Assembly: GCA_038093975.1 (NCBI GenBank)
Contig: JBBPTG010000011.1
Coordinates: forward strand, 248,001 to 312,000
DNA from: Chalciporus piperatus
Taxonomy: Eukaryota > Basidiomycota > Agaricomycetes > Boletales > Boletaceae
Reading direction: 5' to 3'
DNA: 64,000 nt
Each line of letters starts with the position of its first letter. Within the stretch, counting starts at the first letter, position 1. Of the stretch, positions 1-12,553 are shown one piece after another. The notes beneath the pieces were generated by a model. That model searched no databases and was not told where the DNA came from. It was given only the letters and a program-made list of their open reading frames with translations. Position numbers and translations under genes: made by a program.

Positions 1-1429
1 ACCAAGTTTGGTGTAATCCGTCCCGTAGATGTCACCGACGAGCATGTCTACTACTGCATTATCACCCGTCTCGGAGAGGGCCAACATTTCTGCCAAGACA
101 ATCCAACGGCAATGAGGCCGCCACTGTCAACAGACGTCATGAACGACTCACCATCAAATGTGCGGGCGGGCGTGAGCAAGCTTAGCAAACCCCACAAGGT
201 ACCACCCCCCAGGCTCGTGCCACTGACCCGCTCAAACGTTCCATCAGCATCGACCTTGATGATGGACACCCCCGACCCGATGTTTACCAACAAGCACGGT
301 AGATGCGGCGCAGGTTCTCCACTTTCGAATATCACAGCATACTTGGGGGGATTTGGCGATGGACGTTCGAGACCGGGCAGTTCCGCAGACGTCGTCGAGG
401 AAGCCGCAACCGCATCTCTGTCCTTGGAGGAACCTGCTGGGTGGGAGAACTCGAAGATGAGCTCGTCGGAGAAGTAGTACACCTCCTCTGGAATCGTCGT
501 CATGAACTTCATCCCCTCGATCAGGCACTCCATCTCGTCATCACGTCGAACTTCGACTGACAATTCCTGCTCGAAGAGTTCTCCAAACTTGTGCGCTCCG
601 CCTCCAGTTGCCATGATCTTGACGCCTTGGCGCATTTCCTCGATGGACACGCCATTCGCAACGGCAGAGCGGCTTATGAGTTCGGATATGAACGTGATGA
701 GAGCTGAGATATTCGAGGTCTCGAATCGCTCGAAGTTTAGGGAACCACCAGGAATGTGGTGGACTCCAGTAGTGCGCTTGAGGATCGTAGAGCGGAGGAG
801 GTCGGTGTCGAGAGTGTTCCCACCACCATTGATGGAGGGCGACGGATTAGTACCGTGTGATTCGAGCACAAGAGGGGTAAGAGTGCCATTACGCGTGTGT
901 GATGAGCTTGGTAGGATAGGTGGTGAACGTAGAGTAGGTGAGCTCGAGGCTGGCGAGCTTGCGCTCGATGTGGAGAGACTTGGTGGTTCGGAGGTACCTC
1001 GAGTAGCAGCAACGGGTGAAGGTGGCTCTTCCGAAGAACGAGTGAAATACACCACTTTCGCGAGTGATCCGCCGATCTAAACATCACAACGATGAATTTC
1101 GCCACACAAGAAATGGAGAAGACAGAGACGCACGTCGACCGCTATATGGGATACTGGTTCGATGTAATTTGGAAGGTATATCCCTCTGCTGTCCCGGGTC
1201 TACGACAACTAGATAAGTCGGTGAAATGACACTGCGAGTAAACACTCACTTCAGGGGATTCTTCTGCAAGAATGACAGCGCCTCTGGTGTTGACACGAAT
1301 GACCCGCGGAGTGGGCAACGGTGGGGCTGGCATGGCCGACGATGCTGAACCGACCGCAGCCGCTGTCGTCCAGTGTTTGGGGTCTCCGCGAAGTGTCACG
1401 GAAGGCGGAGGATTTGTCACCGTCATCAC
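1..1429 (-). CDS. pantothenate kinase (eukaryotic type II), 3' end off the left edge
   Basis: Phosphorylates pantothenate, the first and usually rate-limiting step of coenzyme A synthesis. I read four coding exons: 1429-1250, 1199-1134, 1076-152 and 89 to beyond base 1. Joined, they give the family order: RVNTRGAVILAEES, then YIEPVSHIAVD joined to IGGSLAKVVYF (ATP-binding start of the fold), ATGGGAHKF, the LLVNIGSGVSII and GTSLGGGTLWG glycine loops, and SETGDNAVVDMLVGDIYGTD at the edge. All three introns are short (50-63 bp) with GT-AG ends, and phases fit. A Ser/Pro-rich insert of about 65 residues follows VVYFTRS, as in other fungal enzymes. Start at 1429 is the first Met of the first exon frame; Met-Met makes the exact choice uncertain. 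The C-terminal part is outside the window. Confidence 0.93.
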
Positions 1430-1819
1430 TCGAACTTGCTCAAGTTACTGTACTCAGCGGTGGACACGTCGTCGACGCTGTACAAATATATAGCACAGGC
1501 AGGAAAAATGATCAATGGGACGATTGATTAGTACGAAATCAGCCCATACAATAATGTAAAAGGTTTGGAGCATCAGACGACAATTTAAGAGCCTTTTAGC
1601 TTGAGACAGCCTTATGCAATTGGGGACACATTCGGCGGGAATTGGCACACAAAGTCTCAGCATAGTCATGCGACCAGCGCCTTGGCCGTTGTAAGACGTG
1701 TGAACAAAAATACCGGGGAAGCTTGAGGCGACAATCGGGGCCGGTACCATCGAGCTCAGTGGTCGTGCGATCATGAGATGGAATCAAACTCGACAACCTC
1801 CAAGACACAGTAAACAACC
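1430..1819. other. intergenic, pantothenate kinase promoter and coatomer gamma 3' side
   Basis: No protein family is recognisable on either strand. Short open frames here overlap each other in several frames and have no conserved motif. The stretch should contain the downstream region of the coatomer gene and the promoter of the kinase gene. Confidence 0.6.
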
Positions 1820-4800
1820 TCAGCCGCTGATAGCAGATACCACCAAGGAGCAGGTGCTCTCTTTCTCTGCACGTACTCCAAGCTCGAGTGTAACCCCCTG
1901 TCCCTTCGAGAACGTCATCCTACACCTCACAAGCACTTTACCACCTCCCCCTGTGATCAGCCCAGACAGTTGGAGCGTGTGGACAGACGGGGAACTTGGA
2001 ATCTCGGTACCTCCCAGAGGTTCCATGTTAAGGATCTCGATGATTGAGTCGCAGGCAGCTGTGTGTGTGAATGAAAGGATACCCGTGAATAGGTGCCGTC
2101 AGCGACCGTTTCAAGCAACATAGTCCAACGTACCTTTAATGCTTTCCATAGCAGTGAGGGTGAATGTCTCAGTCGCAGTTGTACCTGACCGCAGTCGATC
2201 CCACTCCGACGAGAATGATGAGTAGCTTGGTATTATGTAGTCTCCACCAGCGGAGAGCTCCACCTCCTCTAGTTGGTATTCGTCTTCATAGCCCTCGTCT
2301 TCGGGCTCGCCAGTCGAGGGATCGAGTTCCTTGCTGATGAACTTGAGCGCGCATTGGAACGACGCCGTGACATACTCCTCGGGAGAATCCCGCGTGAACG
2401 AGACGTAGACAATGCTGGGCGAAGTCGATGCTGAAAGCGTCGGCACGGGGAGAATGAAGTCTTCCGTCAACCCTGAATCCGCCTGTGGCTGCATAATTAC
2501 AGATACCTGTTCCAATACGGTGTCGGGAAGGGTATTCGACACATTGAACTGACGCCAAGTCAGCATTGCAATAAAAACGGCTTATTCATGAGGCGTACCT
2601 GGAACACGATCTGCTCTCTGAAAATATGTTTCACACATGTCACTTGGTACTCTGTCTCTGGTTCAGTGAGTTGCACAGGTTTGGCGCTGCTGTTCAGAAC
2701 TGGGCCGTAATCAGCCAGCTCTGGAACTTCAGCAAGCTGTTGTGCATACGTAGACTGTGTCTCAGCAGCAGTCGGAGGTGGCGGTGACGTATTGGCTCTC
2801 GTGATGGGCGCAGCAATAGTATCCAGCGTGCTTGGACCTGAAAGTACACGTCAGACGGTGGGCTCAAATATATCCGGATTGTTTTCTTACGGCTAGATTC
2901 TGCTGCCAGCTGAGCACGGCTAATCTTCGGTATGGAGGTCGAGTCAAATGGCTGAGCGGCAGCGGCGGGATCGTTGACGTATGCAACGAGTTTCGACTCC
3001 AATGCCGCCAGAGAGAAAACAGATTCTATCCAGATTGGTTTGGCTTATCACGATTGTAGTAGCGGGTAAATGCATACCTTCTTTGACGTATGCATCTGCA
3101 AGTTCCTTCTCCCGAAGGATGCTCACGTACATGGCAGCACGGTCGCGAACCTCATCGTCGACATCATCCAAACACCTACGCAGTATGAGTTATATGCAGC
3201 GGAAAGGCATGAGTACGAACCTGTTGAGCAAGACACCAATACTGCGACGCAAACCAGCATCAACGGCATTTACTCCGAACTTGGCGAGGCTGGACACGGC
3301 AGCTGCACGGACCGTAGCATTCTCCAATACCACGCGGTTATAGATGTACCGGATGTACTTCGTGGGTTGAGGAGCCTTTGGTCCCTCGACGCCCATGAGG
3401 TGAAGGATGCGGACGGATAGTTTCGTAAATTCGCAGTCCTCGATGAATTCGCACAGATGTGAAAGTGCTTGCTCCTTGCATTCTGAAATGTACTTTATCA
3501 TGTCGAACATGGCTTCCACGACGGCACGCTTGAAGTCATATCCACCCTCGTCGCGGAGGACACCAGACAGGAAAGCAAGCATAGAGACGTGCTTGGTAGG
3601 GAATTTGAGACAAAGGGAGCGAATGGCGTCGACAACGATGACTTTGAATTCATCGCTGATCTCGGACATGAAACCCGTGATTTGCTTCATGAGGCGATCT
3701 ACAGAGGCTTCGTTGCCAGTCTGAAAAATGTGAGCCTCGACAGACACACAAAGTTGTATAGCGATACCTTGAGTAAAGTAGTAATAGCGTAGGTTGCAAC
3801 ACTTCTGTTAGGATCGGCGATGAGGTTTTCGAGGTCAACATTGCAGGCAGCTATGCTCGCTGGGTGCGTCAAGGCTAGCGTAGCGAGAGTGCGAGTTGCT
3901 GCAAACTTCAGAACAGGTTTTGACGATGACAAAAATAGTTGTAAGACTGGGCTAATATGTCAAAATAACAGTGACAGCGTAATATGAAGAAACTGACCTG
4001 CAATGGGCTTGGTCAACTGAGCGGCAGTGACATTCTTCATTTCACAGATAGCACGGGCGGCTTCAAAGTTCACCGTGTCGCTCTTGTGCCGTAGCCAGCC
4101 ATCAAGCAAGTCGAGGATTTGCTTTTGGACACTTTGAGGTATCGTTAATGGGAGCCACATTTGATGTTTCATTGAGAAGAGTTACTTACTTGGGGTCTTC
4201 CTCCATGACCTTGGCAGCATAACGAATGAGCATGCACAGTGCCATCGAGTTCTTCAATGTCGTCCCAGCGCCAGATTTCCCACCACCGAGTTGTTGGATC
4301 ATCTTGGTAACCGCCATCCTATCCTGCTGACGGATCAAATAGAGTAAACCAAGAGCATGATATTGAGTGATGTAACTGGTCGATGGTATGGGTTGATACC
4401 CGCTATTCGATGAGCTTGACGAGCCGAAGTTCAGATAACCACCACCAGATGAACCTCCGAATAGAGTGGGGCTAGACTTCGCGTTGACAGCTTCCTGAGC
4501 TTCGTTGACCCATCGTTTCACTACATCTTTTGCGTGAGGGAAGAGATGGTACGAGGAAACCAATGCAGCAGATGATATCGACGGTGTCCGATCGACGATA
4601 GCGGCCTTGAAGAATCGCTCGACACCTTGAGCCATAGAGGGCTATATGAATTAAGTCTCCCTGCCGTACGATGCAAGCTACCAGCTCACGTCAATGATTC
4701 TGCATAGTGCACGGATGGCATTCGGTCTGTAGATGACTTCGGAGTTTGGCTGCATATCTTTCATGATACTGCTTGTAACCATGATCACATCTTCCGCAGT

Positions 4801-5145
4801 GGTGGCCAGTTCCTTGATCGCGAGGTATACCATCTGCCGCAACGCGCTCTGTGTGATACAGTAGTACGTGAATGAATAACCTTCGCGAAACCCGACGTAT
4901 ATCACTTGACTTACATCTTTGTGTTGGAACAGCTTAGTAGTACCAAAGAACAGCGTCGTGGCTTCCTGCGAGCTGAAACTCTCGCCAATATAGAGGAGGT
5001 GGACTATCCTCGTGAGGAGAGCTCTGCATTTCCGAGGGCTGATGGGCGAATCATTGAAGACGCGAGCTTCCTGGATGATAGTGGTTTTGTTGTTGTAGTA
5101 GGAGCTGAGGCCACTCTCTTCTTCTTTTTTGGACACGAAGGCCAT
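1820..5145 (-). CDS. SEC21: coatomer subunit gamma (COPI coat)
   Basis: Large subunit of the COPI F-subcomplex, which coats Golgi-to-ER vesicles and binds cargo tails. The start at 5145 gives [20 protein letters not shown], the usual N terminus; the frame is open up to 5289 but that extension is low-complexity. The first exon ends at 4915 after FQHKD with a gtaagt donor. Further exons give the alpha-solenoid ([29 protein letters not shown] segments near 4700-4850, [19 protein letters not shown] near 3630, [15 protein letters not shown] near 3400) and the C-terminal appendage ([13 protein letters not shown] near 1960) to a stop at 1820. Several introns of about 50-70 bp interrupt it. An Asn/Ser/Gly-rich loop near 4400-4480 is a surface insertion. 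Confidence 0.95.
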
Positions 5146-7401
5146 GATGGACGATGATGAGCTCGAGCCCGACGAATACGTGGTCTGCGCTGTCTCTCTG
5201 TTGGCTCTTGTTTGGCGAACACGCGTTAGTGTACTAAGTACAGTAAGTACTACTACAAGGTAGTAAGAACCAATAGAGAAATGCGGCATCGAAGTCGCCA
5301 GCTCACTAATGGCGTCTTCGCTCGGTGCAGACTTTGATGGTTACTATGTACACCATCCAGTATCTACGGAAGGTTGACAACTAGTGCACCGGGATGGGAC
5401 TACCACGTCCCCCCTCAGGCTGTGCGAAGGTAAGCACGGCAAGTTATATTGCCGCTCGGAGGAACTAAACTACTACTATGTCACATTCTGCGTCCCTCAT
5501 GCATACTCATGATCATGAGCTGTTTCAAGATCCAAAGCGCGAGCGACTATTTTTTCATCATCGTGCAATGTTGGCACATACCAAGGTACTGTATGATCCG
5601 AACATTCACGGCGCCGTGACGACGATTGCGTTGCTTATCATTGATTGTTGTTCGGCTCCAGGAAGCGAGGCTCTGAGGGACCTTACGGATTCAGATGCCC
5701 CTCTCAGATCGTAGTAAGGTCGCCGTCAATCTCTTCACCAGCTCTCACTCAGGTTCGGACATACTTTGCATCGAAGCAGGTCTCGTATTTAGACTACGAA
5801 AAAAAACCTCCATTTTCGTACCATCCTCCCCAAGATCTAACATCTTCGGGTCAGAGAAGGGATGGCGAAATTTCCACGAGGGTTCAGGTAAACCCTCGTT
5901 ACCCGTTCGTCCCAAGCCTGCGGCTCAGGCAAATTCCCTTGGTCATCGCCCCCGCGTATGTACTATGCATACTACTTTTCGGAAGCACATCAACGTCGTG
6001 CTCAAACTTTCACCACAGCTTTAATCCCCCCAAAAATGCCAATTTTCACTACTACGCCCGTTCCTGGGTTCGCCGCTAGATCAACGACCCGCTAATGCGT
6101 CAAGTGGAACGGCAATGGACCCTCCATATGGTAGGACGCAACATGACCAAGCCCTTTTATCCTCTCTGGAGTTCTAACGGCGTTTAAGATGTGCACCGAC
6201 GTTCCAAAAATCATCTCACGACGGTGGGAGGGTGGCTGGTCACAATCCCGAGCCCCCCCGATCGGCACACCCTCTGCAAATGTTTTGACTCAGAATGGGC
6301 ACGGACATTGCGTCAGGTTGGTCTTCAAATTACATGGCCTATAGTTGGGGTATGACACCTCGGCGGAGACCCCAGCTTTAATTTCGCTTGCAAGTCCTGC
6401 GTAGTCTTTCAAAGTCCTCCATGAGTTTCTGAACGCAAGCTAACCTCAGCCGCAGCAGTGTTAGTTCGTCCTTCCATCATGAGCCAAGTTGCTGCCCATC
6501 CAGAAGGCTCTGCACCTTTGATTGGCCGTATTATGAACATACTAGAAACAGTGAGTTAGCAATATTATGTTCCAAGCTCGCCAGGATTGACAGATCTCGT
6601 GTGATTGCTCCCAACATAGTCTGATGGGTTCGATGTCCGTACGTTATGTCCACCGGTGATTGCCGCGGCCTCCCCGATCCTGTCTGTCAAGCTTTAACTT
6701 GCCAAGGGTTTGTCCGCCGGGCGAAGTTACAAGCAACGGCAAGTTCGGTACTACTACGGTCAAGGTGGTAAGCGCTTTCCAGCGCTCAAGTGTCGCAGAA
6801 ACATTTTTCTACCCGCTCGCTCGCGCATCGACCACCCAGATCTGAAACAGACGGGGAGCAAACTCATGATGCTATTTTCCTCGCTGTCCGTGCGCCGGCG
6901 GCCAGTGATTCGGACTCGTCAGTCCGAATGATAGCCGAAGCGTAGTCCTGTCTTTTGTCACCTTTCGGCCGCCATTGGGGTAGAGAACAAGTCAGTATTA
7001 ACCCAACTTGTTTTGTATCCAGGACTCCCCAGGTCTCCCGGAGGCCTCTAGGCTCTGGTCAACTGTCAGATGGATTCGGTTTGAATCGCTCGCTTTAGAT
7101 CTCAGGGGAAGTATCCAAATGCAAAAGATTTTTCATTCATTAACTCGCGCTAGTACGTGAGAGATGGTGAGACATGCAGAATTTGATTATCAATGTGCAA
7201 GACGTGTATGTGAGATTGTAATGGATGGGAGACCATGAAAGACGACCCAAAGAAACACCAAAGATAGGCTATAACATGCATACAAAAGAAACACAATATA
7301 TGGTAATACAATATTATTCTAGATGCATTGCTAATGAATGGAGGGCAGGAGAGAAGGGAAACAGAAAGCACAGCAGTATACCCCATTTGAAATGACAAGG
7401 T
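5146..7401. other. gene-poor stretch of about 2.3 kb, nothing assignable
   Basis: I see no conserved protein motif, tRNA box pair or transposon terminal structure here. Open frames such as 5645-6079 (+) and 5478-5714 (+) have no recognisable domain and overlap other frames. A perfect 9-bp inverted repeat lies at 6908-6929. The left part must hold the coatomer promoter, and the right end the 3' region of the methyltransferase. Confidence 0.5.
6908..6929. repeat. perfect 9-bp inverted repeat with 4-nt loop
   Basis: ATTCGGACT at 6908-6916 and AGTCCGAAT at 6921-6929 flank the loop CGTC. It lies in a gene-poor region and could be a palindromic binding site for a dimeric regulator or a small hairpin. 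No gene lies close enough to assign a role. Confidence 0.6.
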
Positions 7402-8875
7402 TCAGTGCCTCTTGCGGGCATACACATTTTGTATGCAGACGTAAACTGGGGTCACCGCTTGGTCGAGTTCTTCACATGCGTTGCGCTCCATCGCCTCAAC
7501 GAACTCCGCCGAAAGACCATGGCCGAGCAAGAGTGGCCGTCCGGACTTCATGAACGCCTGCAAAAAATACCAAAAATACCGATGAATCTGCATCGGGCTA
7601 AAATTGGGTTATACTTATTATTCACCTTGATATCGTCCCTCATGGTGGCTCCTATCTCGTTCCAAAATTTGGTCTTCGAATCGTTCCCTGACATCCAGGG
7701 GGAACAAGGTATCCAGAACTCCCGACGGACGACATTTTCAAATGCCGCATGGTTGGAGATCCATTCATGCATGTGCAAAGATGCATCCGCATCGCCTCCC
7801 CGGTCCTTAACTGCCCGGTTTGCGTAAGACATCCAAAGTGGTGTCCATGGAGAATGGAATGATCCAACTGATGGCATGACTGGCCGCCTGTCCAGCCCAG
7901 TGAAATTGAAGGCAAATTCGGTCACATCGATGAGACCCCCTGGTCTGAGAACGTGACCTATGTGGTTTATGAGACTATGGTAGTCGCGGATCTGATATAG
8001 GATGAGTCCAGTCTTGCGGTGGATAGACGTCAGAATGCGTCTCACTCACCCCTGATGAAATGAGTTGACAATGAACCGCGTTAAAGTCACCGTAGAAATG
8101 TTCAAGTCCGAGGTTAATGTCATCAACTTCGCTTCTATACCAAGGTACGAGGTTTGGTACCATGGGTGTGGAGCGAGACGATGAATTCTCACCTGAGGTT
8201 GGAGGGCATATGTCTAGAAATAGTCAAGAACGGTAACATGCAGTGTCAACAAGATGCTTACATCGACTGCATGGGAACAAGATCAACAGCTACCGCGCTA
8301 CAATGAGGAAATTCTCTCGCGATATCCATTATCCTGTGGCCCTAAGTTCATGAAGCTGGTGATCAGAAGAAGAAAAGGGCTCACCAGCTTCCGCTGCCGC
8401 ACCCAAGGTCAAGGACAGCCTTGACCTCAACACCATCCTCCGCCATTATTTCAGGCAGAGGTGGCGGATACTTGCCCATGGCTTTGCAGAACATTTCATG
8501 TTGTTTATCTGCAGCGAGAATGAGATACAGCATAAGGATAGGCCACATGGACGCACTGAGACGCTCGAGTTCCTCGTCGTCGGCAGGAAGGCGATAGACA
8601 TCGGAGTAATTATTAAGGTCCCTACCATACTCTTGCCGGTATGCCTGTGCACGTAGGGAGCTCGTCACCGAGAACACAGAAGGGGCAGGTGACGCAGAAC
8701 GCATTGAACCGTCGACGGAAGTCCTTGAGCTAGCTACACTGGGGGAGAATGAGTCCAGGGAAACCTCAGTGCAGCGATCGGAGTCTGTGTCGTCATCGAC
8801 ATCGCCTAAGAAATTGGCTGGGGATTGAAAGTATACCGGACGGTAAGAGTTGTAGGTCATGATGAGGGTCGACAT
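7402..8875 (-). CDS. class I SAM-dependent methyltransferase, substrate unknown
   Basis: Predicted S-adenosylmethionine methyltransferase of a type common in basidiomycetes; the substrate cannot be told from sequence. The first exon encodes a disordered Ser-rich leader of about 90 residues, then a helical cap (ADKQHEMFCKAMG) and motif I VLDLGCGSGSW. An intron follows, and the next exon continues MDIAREFPHCSAVAVDLVPM, whose acidic residue should bind the ribose of SAM. Later exons give DDINLGLEHFYGDFNAVHC, then HVLRPGGLIDVTEF (post-motif III) and a C-terminal helical lid ending in ARKRH at 7402. Introns are short and canonical. The start at 8875 is the first Met; a second Met six codons on is possible. 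Confidence 0.85.
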
Positions 8876-10599
8876 GACCTTTGACTAGTGGGTAGATATA
8901 TGATGAGAGTTTGATGGAACATGTAATGAAATTATAAACGAGACCTGCACTTCGGGCTGGAGACAGGGACTTCGGCGGACATGGGTTTGTTGCTCCGTCT
9001 ATCTTTCCGCCGCTTGAATCGCGCGAAATGTGAACTTCATCCACGTGCCCGCACTTGCATTGGCAAGTTGCAAAGGTTCACCTGAAACTACCTGAACTAA
9101 TTCATTTCCCCGGTACCGTCCGAGTCGAGAAAATGTTGAAAGGGCGAGCATACGATGCTGCTGTTGTCTTCCCCCTCTCCTCTTACGTAATAATGACTTA
9201 CATCAAGCCACATCAAGCCACATTCCGGCGAGATCGTGGCCATGATGAACACCACTTGAACGTTCTTACGCTTCATTGAACAAATTCTTCTCCAGCTCGG
9301 TGATCTCAACACTTCCCCGATGAGATCTACCCGCGACCAATCGTCCGGCTCGGCTTCTAGATATTTTCCAGATCGCCCGCCGTGACTGAAATCTTGGGGC
9401 TGTCAAAAGTCAACCGTCTGGCAACTCACACGCGACACATAAGCCTAAGTCACCTCAGTTTGAGGTGGATGATATCATTTCGTCCCCCTGAAGGCCTAAA
9501 TCATGATGTAGGTCGATATTCTCATCGATATTCCAAGCTCTCAGCAGCCTGGCCTTTTCCGCGTGGGCGCACTCAGTCAAGACGGTCTTAAATTCAGCCG
9601 GTGGTAAACCCTTCATTCTTTGTGGGCACTCAGGCTCTTCATATATTTACACCGCCGAGCGCCGCAGGGTGCCGAATTCCAGGGACTCCGTTCTGGGAAC
9701 CTATCCTTTTTCGGCGCCCTTATTTAATTAGACTGCACTCAGCAATTTCGAGTGGCTCGCCGCACACCCCTCGGAGAGTATCACTGCACCGTTGAAAACA
9801 GTATAGGCCTTTCTAACCACGGTGAGATATCTTTGAACATGCTCGTGAGACCTCCGGCGGTACCATGCTCCGCAGGATCCACCCTTCTCCAGCATGCACA
9901 TTTCACGGATATACAGAGGCTCCATTCACAGCCTTCTTTCGACTCCCGGACCGCTCGTGGGCCGACTGTCCTTATTATAGTATGCACTTGCTTTCCATTA
10001 ACTCTATATGCTGAACTTTGTTCGATTTCGTGTTCGATAGCGGCCCTTTCGACTGAGACAAAATGAACTCTCAGTCATTATTGCTAACTAAAGGATGACA
10101 GGAATTCCGAGGGTTCGAATTTCCCCCTACATACCTTCGAGAAACAAATTCACGAGCTTCAAAGTTTCGGGGAAGTAATGTAATTATAGCGAGGAAACAT
10201 GACAAGCACAAATCAAACCTCATGAAATAAAGGTACTTGATGCGGAGTATCCGCGTTGAATTTATCGTTGTGGCGGAATCGAGATAATCCCTCACGGGAA
10301 ATCGATATCGGCGGCGGTCCTCGCTCGGGCGTTCATCGGCCTCTGGAAGGACACTAAGTAGACCTCGCACTTTTTCTAGAACACCGCTCGCGAGGTCGAT
10401 GACCGTCAAAAGTTTCCTTTCGATTTGGGTACTTCAACTTAGCGGAATGCAAGAAATAGCGAAAACTCTAGTTTACAGGGAGCAAAAAAAGTACAGTCAG
10501 CGGACAAGAAGACATATGAGGATATTGATTAGCTTCAAGAATGGAAGGTATTACAATTAGGCTGAAGCCCTCGCTTGTTTCCTCTTAAACGAGTATTAG
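8876..10599. other. gene-poor stretch of about 1.7 kb, nothing assignable
   Basis: No recognisable coding exon was found on either strand; the short frames are mutually overlapping and carry no motif. A 10-bp unit, CATCAAGCCA, is repeated exactly twice at 9201-9220. A GGTTCGAAT motif near 10113 resembles a tRNA B box but has no matching T-arm stem or A box. Confidence 0.5.
9201..9220. repeat. two-copy tandem 10-mer
   Basis: CATCAAGCCA occurs twice head to tail with no mismatch, about 330 bp upstream of the methyltransferase start. With only two copies it may be chance. Confidence 0.5.
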
Positions 10600-11834
10600 C
10601 TAGCGCTTTTTCAGCTCCTGGAAACGCCGTGCTAAGGACTCGAAATCATCTTCAGGAGTCTCTTTCGCGGGCGGCGCGGTGCTAGTCGGTTTCGCGGATT
10701 TCTCATCCTCATCTTCTGTCGGTGGAATGTCAGGGAGTCTCGGAGTACTCGAACTCTCTTCTGAGTAGCTTGGTAGGGACTCTGGTATTTCTTCCGCAGT
10801 CGATGGCTGATCCTGCAGGAAAGACATGAGTAGGACGACAAACAAGGACGGCACCACAAACCGCTTTGCCCCCTTCTTCCCTGACAATCGCTTGAGGGGT
10901 GGAGGCTGACCACTTCACCCCATATGACTTCGCTATTTCCGTTAGGTAGCCATCGACAAGTCGCGCTGATGGTGTTTCAACCACCAGCTTCTTCACCACC
11001 TTATTACACAAGTGACTTTAGGAAACATTGGAAAACGAGGGGCCTGAGAACGAAGTGCTTACCCGCTCGCTCACACAGCCATCTCGGTTGTCCATCACAG
11101 CTGCGGAGAATTCGCGGCCATACTTTTGCACGAGGAGTTCACGCATCACATGGAGTTCTGTGGGCGATGTGCCGTGCCTCGGAAATAAGCTCGCATGGCT
11201 GATGAATGGAAGCTGAATTACCTTTTACTTCGGTTCTCTGCGCTGCATGAATAATGGCGCACACACCCTCCTTGATGCCCTGATCAGGCTCCCGTGTGCT
11301 GAAAGAATAAAGACTGATATTCCGATGGCAATGATACAGTTGTGCTCAACCGACTCACTTCTGATCAAGCAGGCCGAAACGGGCTATGAGCAGCTCGCAG
11401 TAGAGTTCCAAAAGTTCGAGGAGTTCGAGGTTGATATCTTCATTGATAACTGAGCAGGTAAACAACAATATCGTTCGACGTAAGTAGTGGTAATAGACAT
11501 CCGGGTAAATTGGCTGCGTTTCTGATTGCGGGGAAGAGGACCCACTAGCTTCCACCTTGATTCGCGCACTCTCGATCTTGCCCTTTTCCAATAAGAGGGC
11601 TATATCACGGCGAGAGCTTTTAGCTTGGGCTTCCCTCTTCTGCTGCACCGTTCGGAGACGTTGAACAGAAAGTCTAGCTCGCAGAGAGGAATATCTCAAA
11701 TCTAGCGAATCCCTAGGATGGATAGACTCACTTAAGTTGTACCTGTGTCACAGAGCAACGGTAAGTAGCGTGTCACGAATGAGAGAGGTGGGTCATGCCT
11801 TGGCTTTTGCTGAGCTCCACGTTGGCGCAGGCAT
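10600..11834 (-). CDS. IST1: IST1-family ESCRT-III regulator
   Basis: IST1 binds ESCRT-III (Did2/CHMP1) and the AAA ATPase Vps4 and tunes multivesicular-body sorting at endosomes. The exon with SVQRLRTVQQKREAQAKSSR and LELLELLELYCELLIARFGL is the diagnostic IST1 helical domain; KLVVETPSARLVDGYLTEIA follows near 10950. The C terminus FESLARRFQELKKR is the MIT-interacting motif that contacts Vps4. I place the start at 11834: exon 1 (11834-11799) encodes MPAPTWSSAKAK, then an 11-nt exon (11742-11732) adds VQL plus two bases of a Lys codon, then exon 3 starts at 11673. The first intron (11798-11743) begins with GC instead of GT. The central linker is Pro/Ser/Glu-rich and disordered. Confidence 0.9.
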
Positions 11835-12553
11835 AGTTGACGACAAACCACGATCACGCTCGCGCAGCAACTTGAAGTCGCGCCAGATCTGCTGTGGCGG
11901 ACCGCCCGTCCGACATGTACGTCAACACGCCCAAACACAGCGTCATGGTACCGATACGGTCAACCAACTCCCCTTGAATGTCAACCCAATATTGAGCCAG
12001 GCGCAGCAAACATCACGCTGTACAAAGCCTCGTCGGTCGAATAACGATCAAACAGTGACGCCAACATCGTCTCGGTCAAATGAATGGACATATTTCTGAC
12101 AAACATTTCATCAAGAGTATTTCCAGAAGGCGAATTGGCGGCCCAAGTTACTCATAGTTGCCTGCCAAGATTCCCGATCAAAACTCTGGTTCGGTGCGTT
12201 CGGTGCTATATTGGAGTGTGTATGCAAATCAACTGCGCATGGTCAACCCGTCGTCCAGGTACTAGGAGTTGCGATAGCTTCGTGGCACAGGTATGCCTCA
12301 CTGGTCAATGCAAGATCTGCTTCCGCTCACCTACTGAACTGAACCAAATAGGCGAGGACATCTGGGCACCTTATCACCATTCTCACTCCTTGATGGTTGC
12401 GTTGATGACATTGACTACCATCTTGTATAGATGGCGGCGCAATACAGTTGCTTGGTTCCATTTTGGGATCAAAGACAATTGAGGTGGTTTTAAGTAAAGA
12501 TATATCGTGCACTACCAGCACTCCAAGGTTCCCCACAGCCTCTTACCTCGCTA
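11835..12553. other. divergent promoter region between IST1 and the SH3-RasGEF gene
   Basis: About 720 bp separate the two start codons. Several minus-strand open frames look protein-like, but I could not join them by valid splice phases, and the last would end only about 20 bp before the IST1 start. I see no recognisable product and treat the stretch as regulatory and 5'-UTR sequence. Confidence 0.5.

Noticed and set aside
10095..10125. GGTTCGAAT motif resembling a tRNA B box
   Set aside because: The flanking bases do not form a T-arm stem and no A box or acceptor stem is found.
11854..12500. Minus-strand protein-like fragments upstream of IST1 (for example QYWVDIQGELVDRIG and MSIHLTETMLASLFDRY)
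   Set aside because: They lie in different frames and no GT-AG or GC-AG introns join them in phase; the last would stop 20 bp before the IST1 start.
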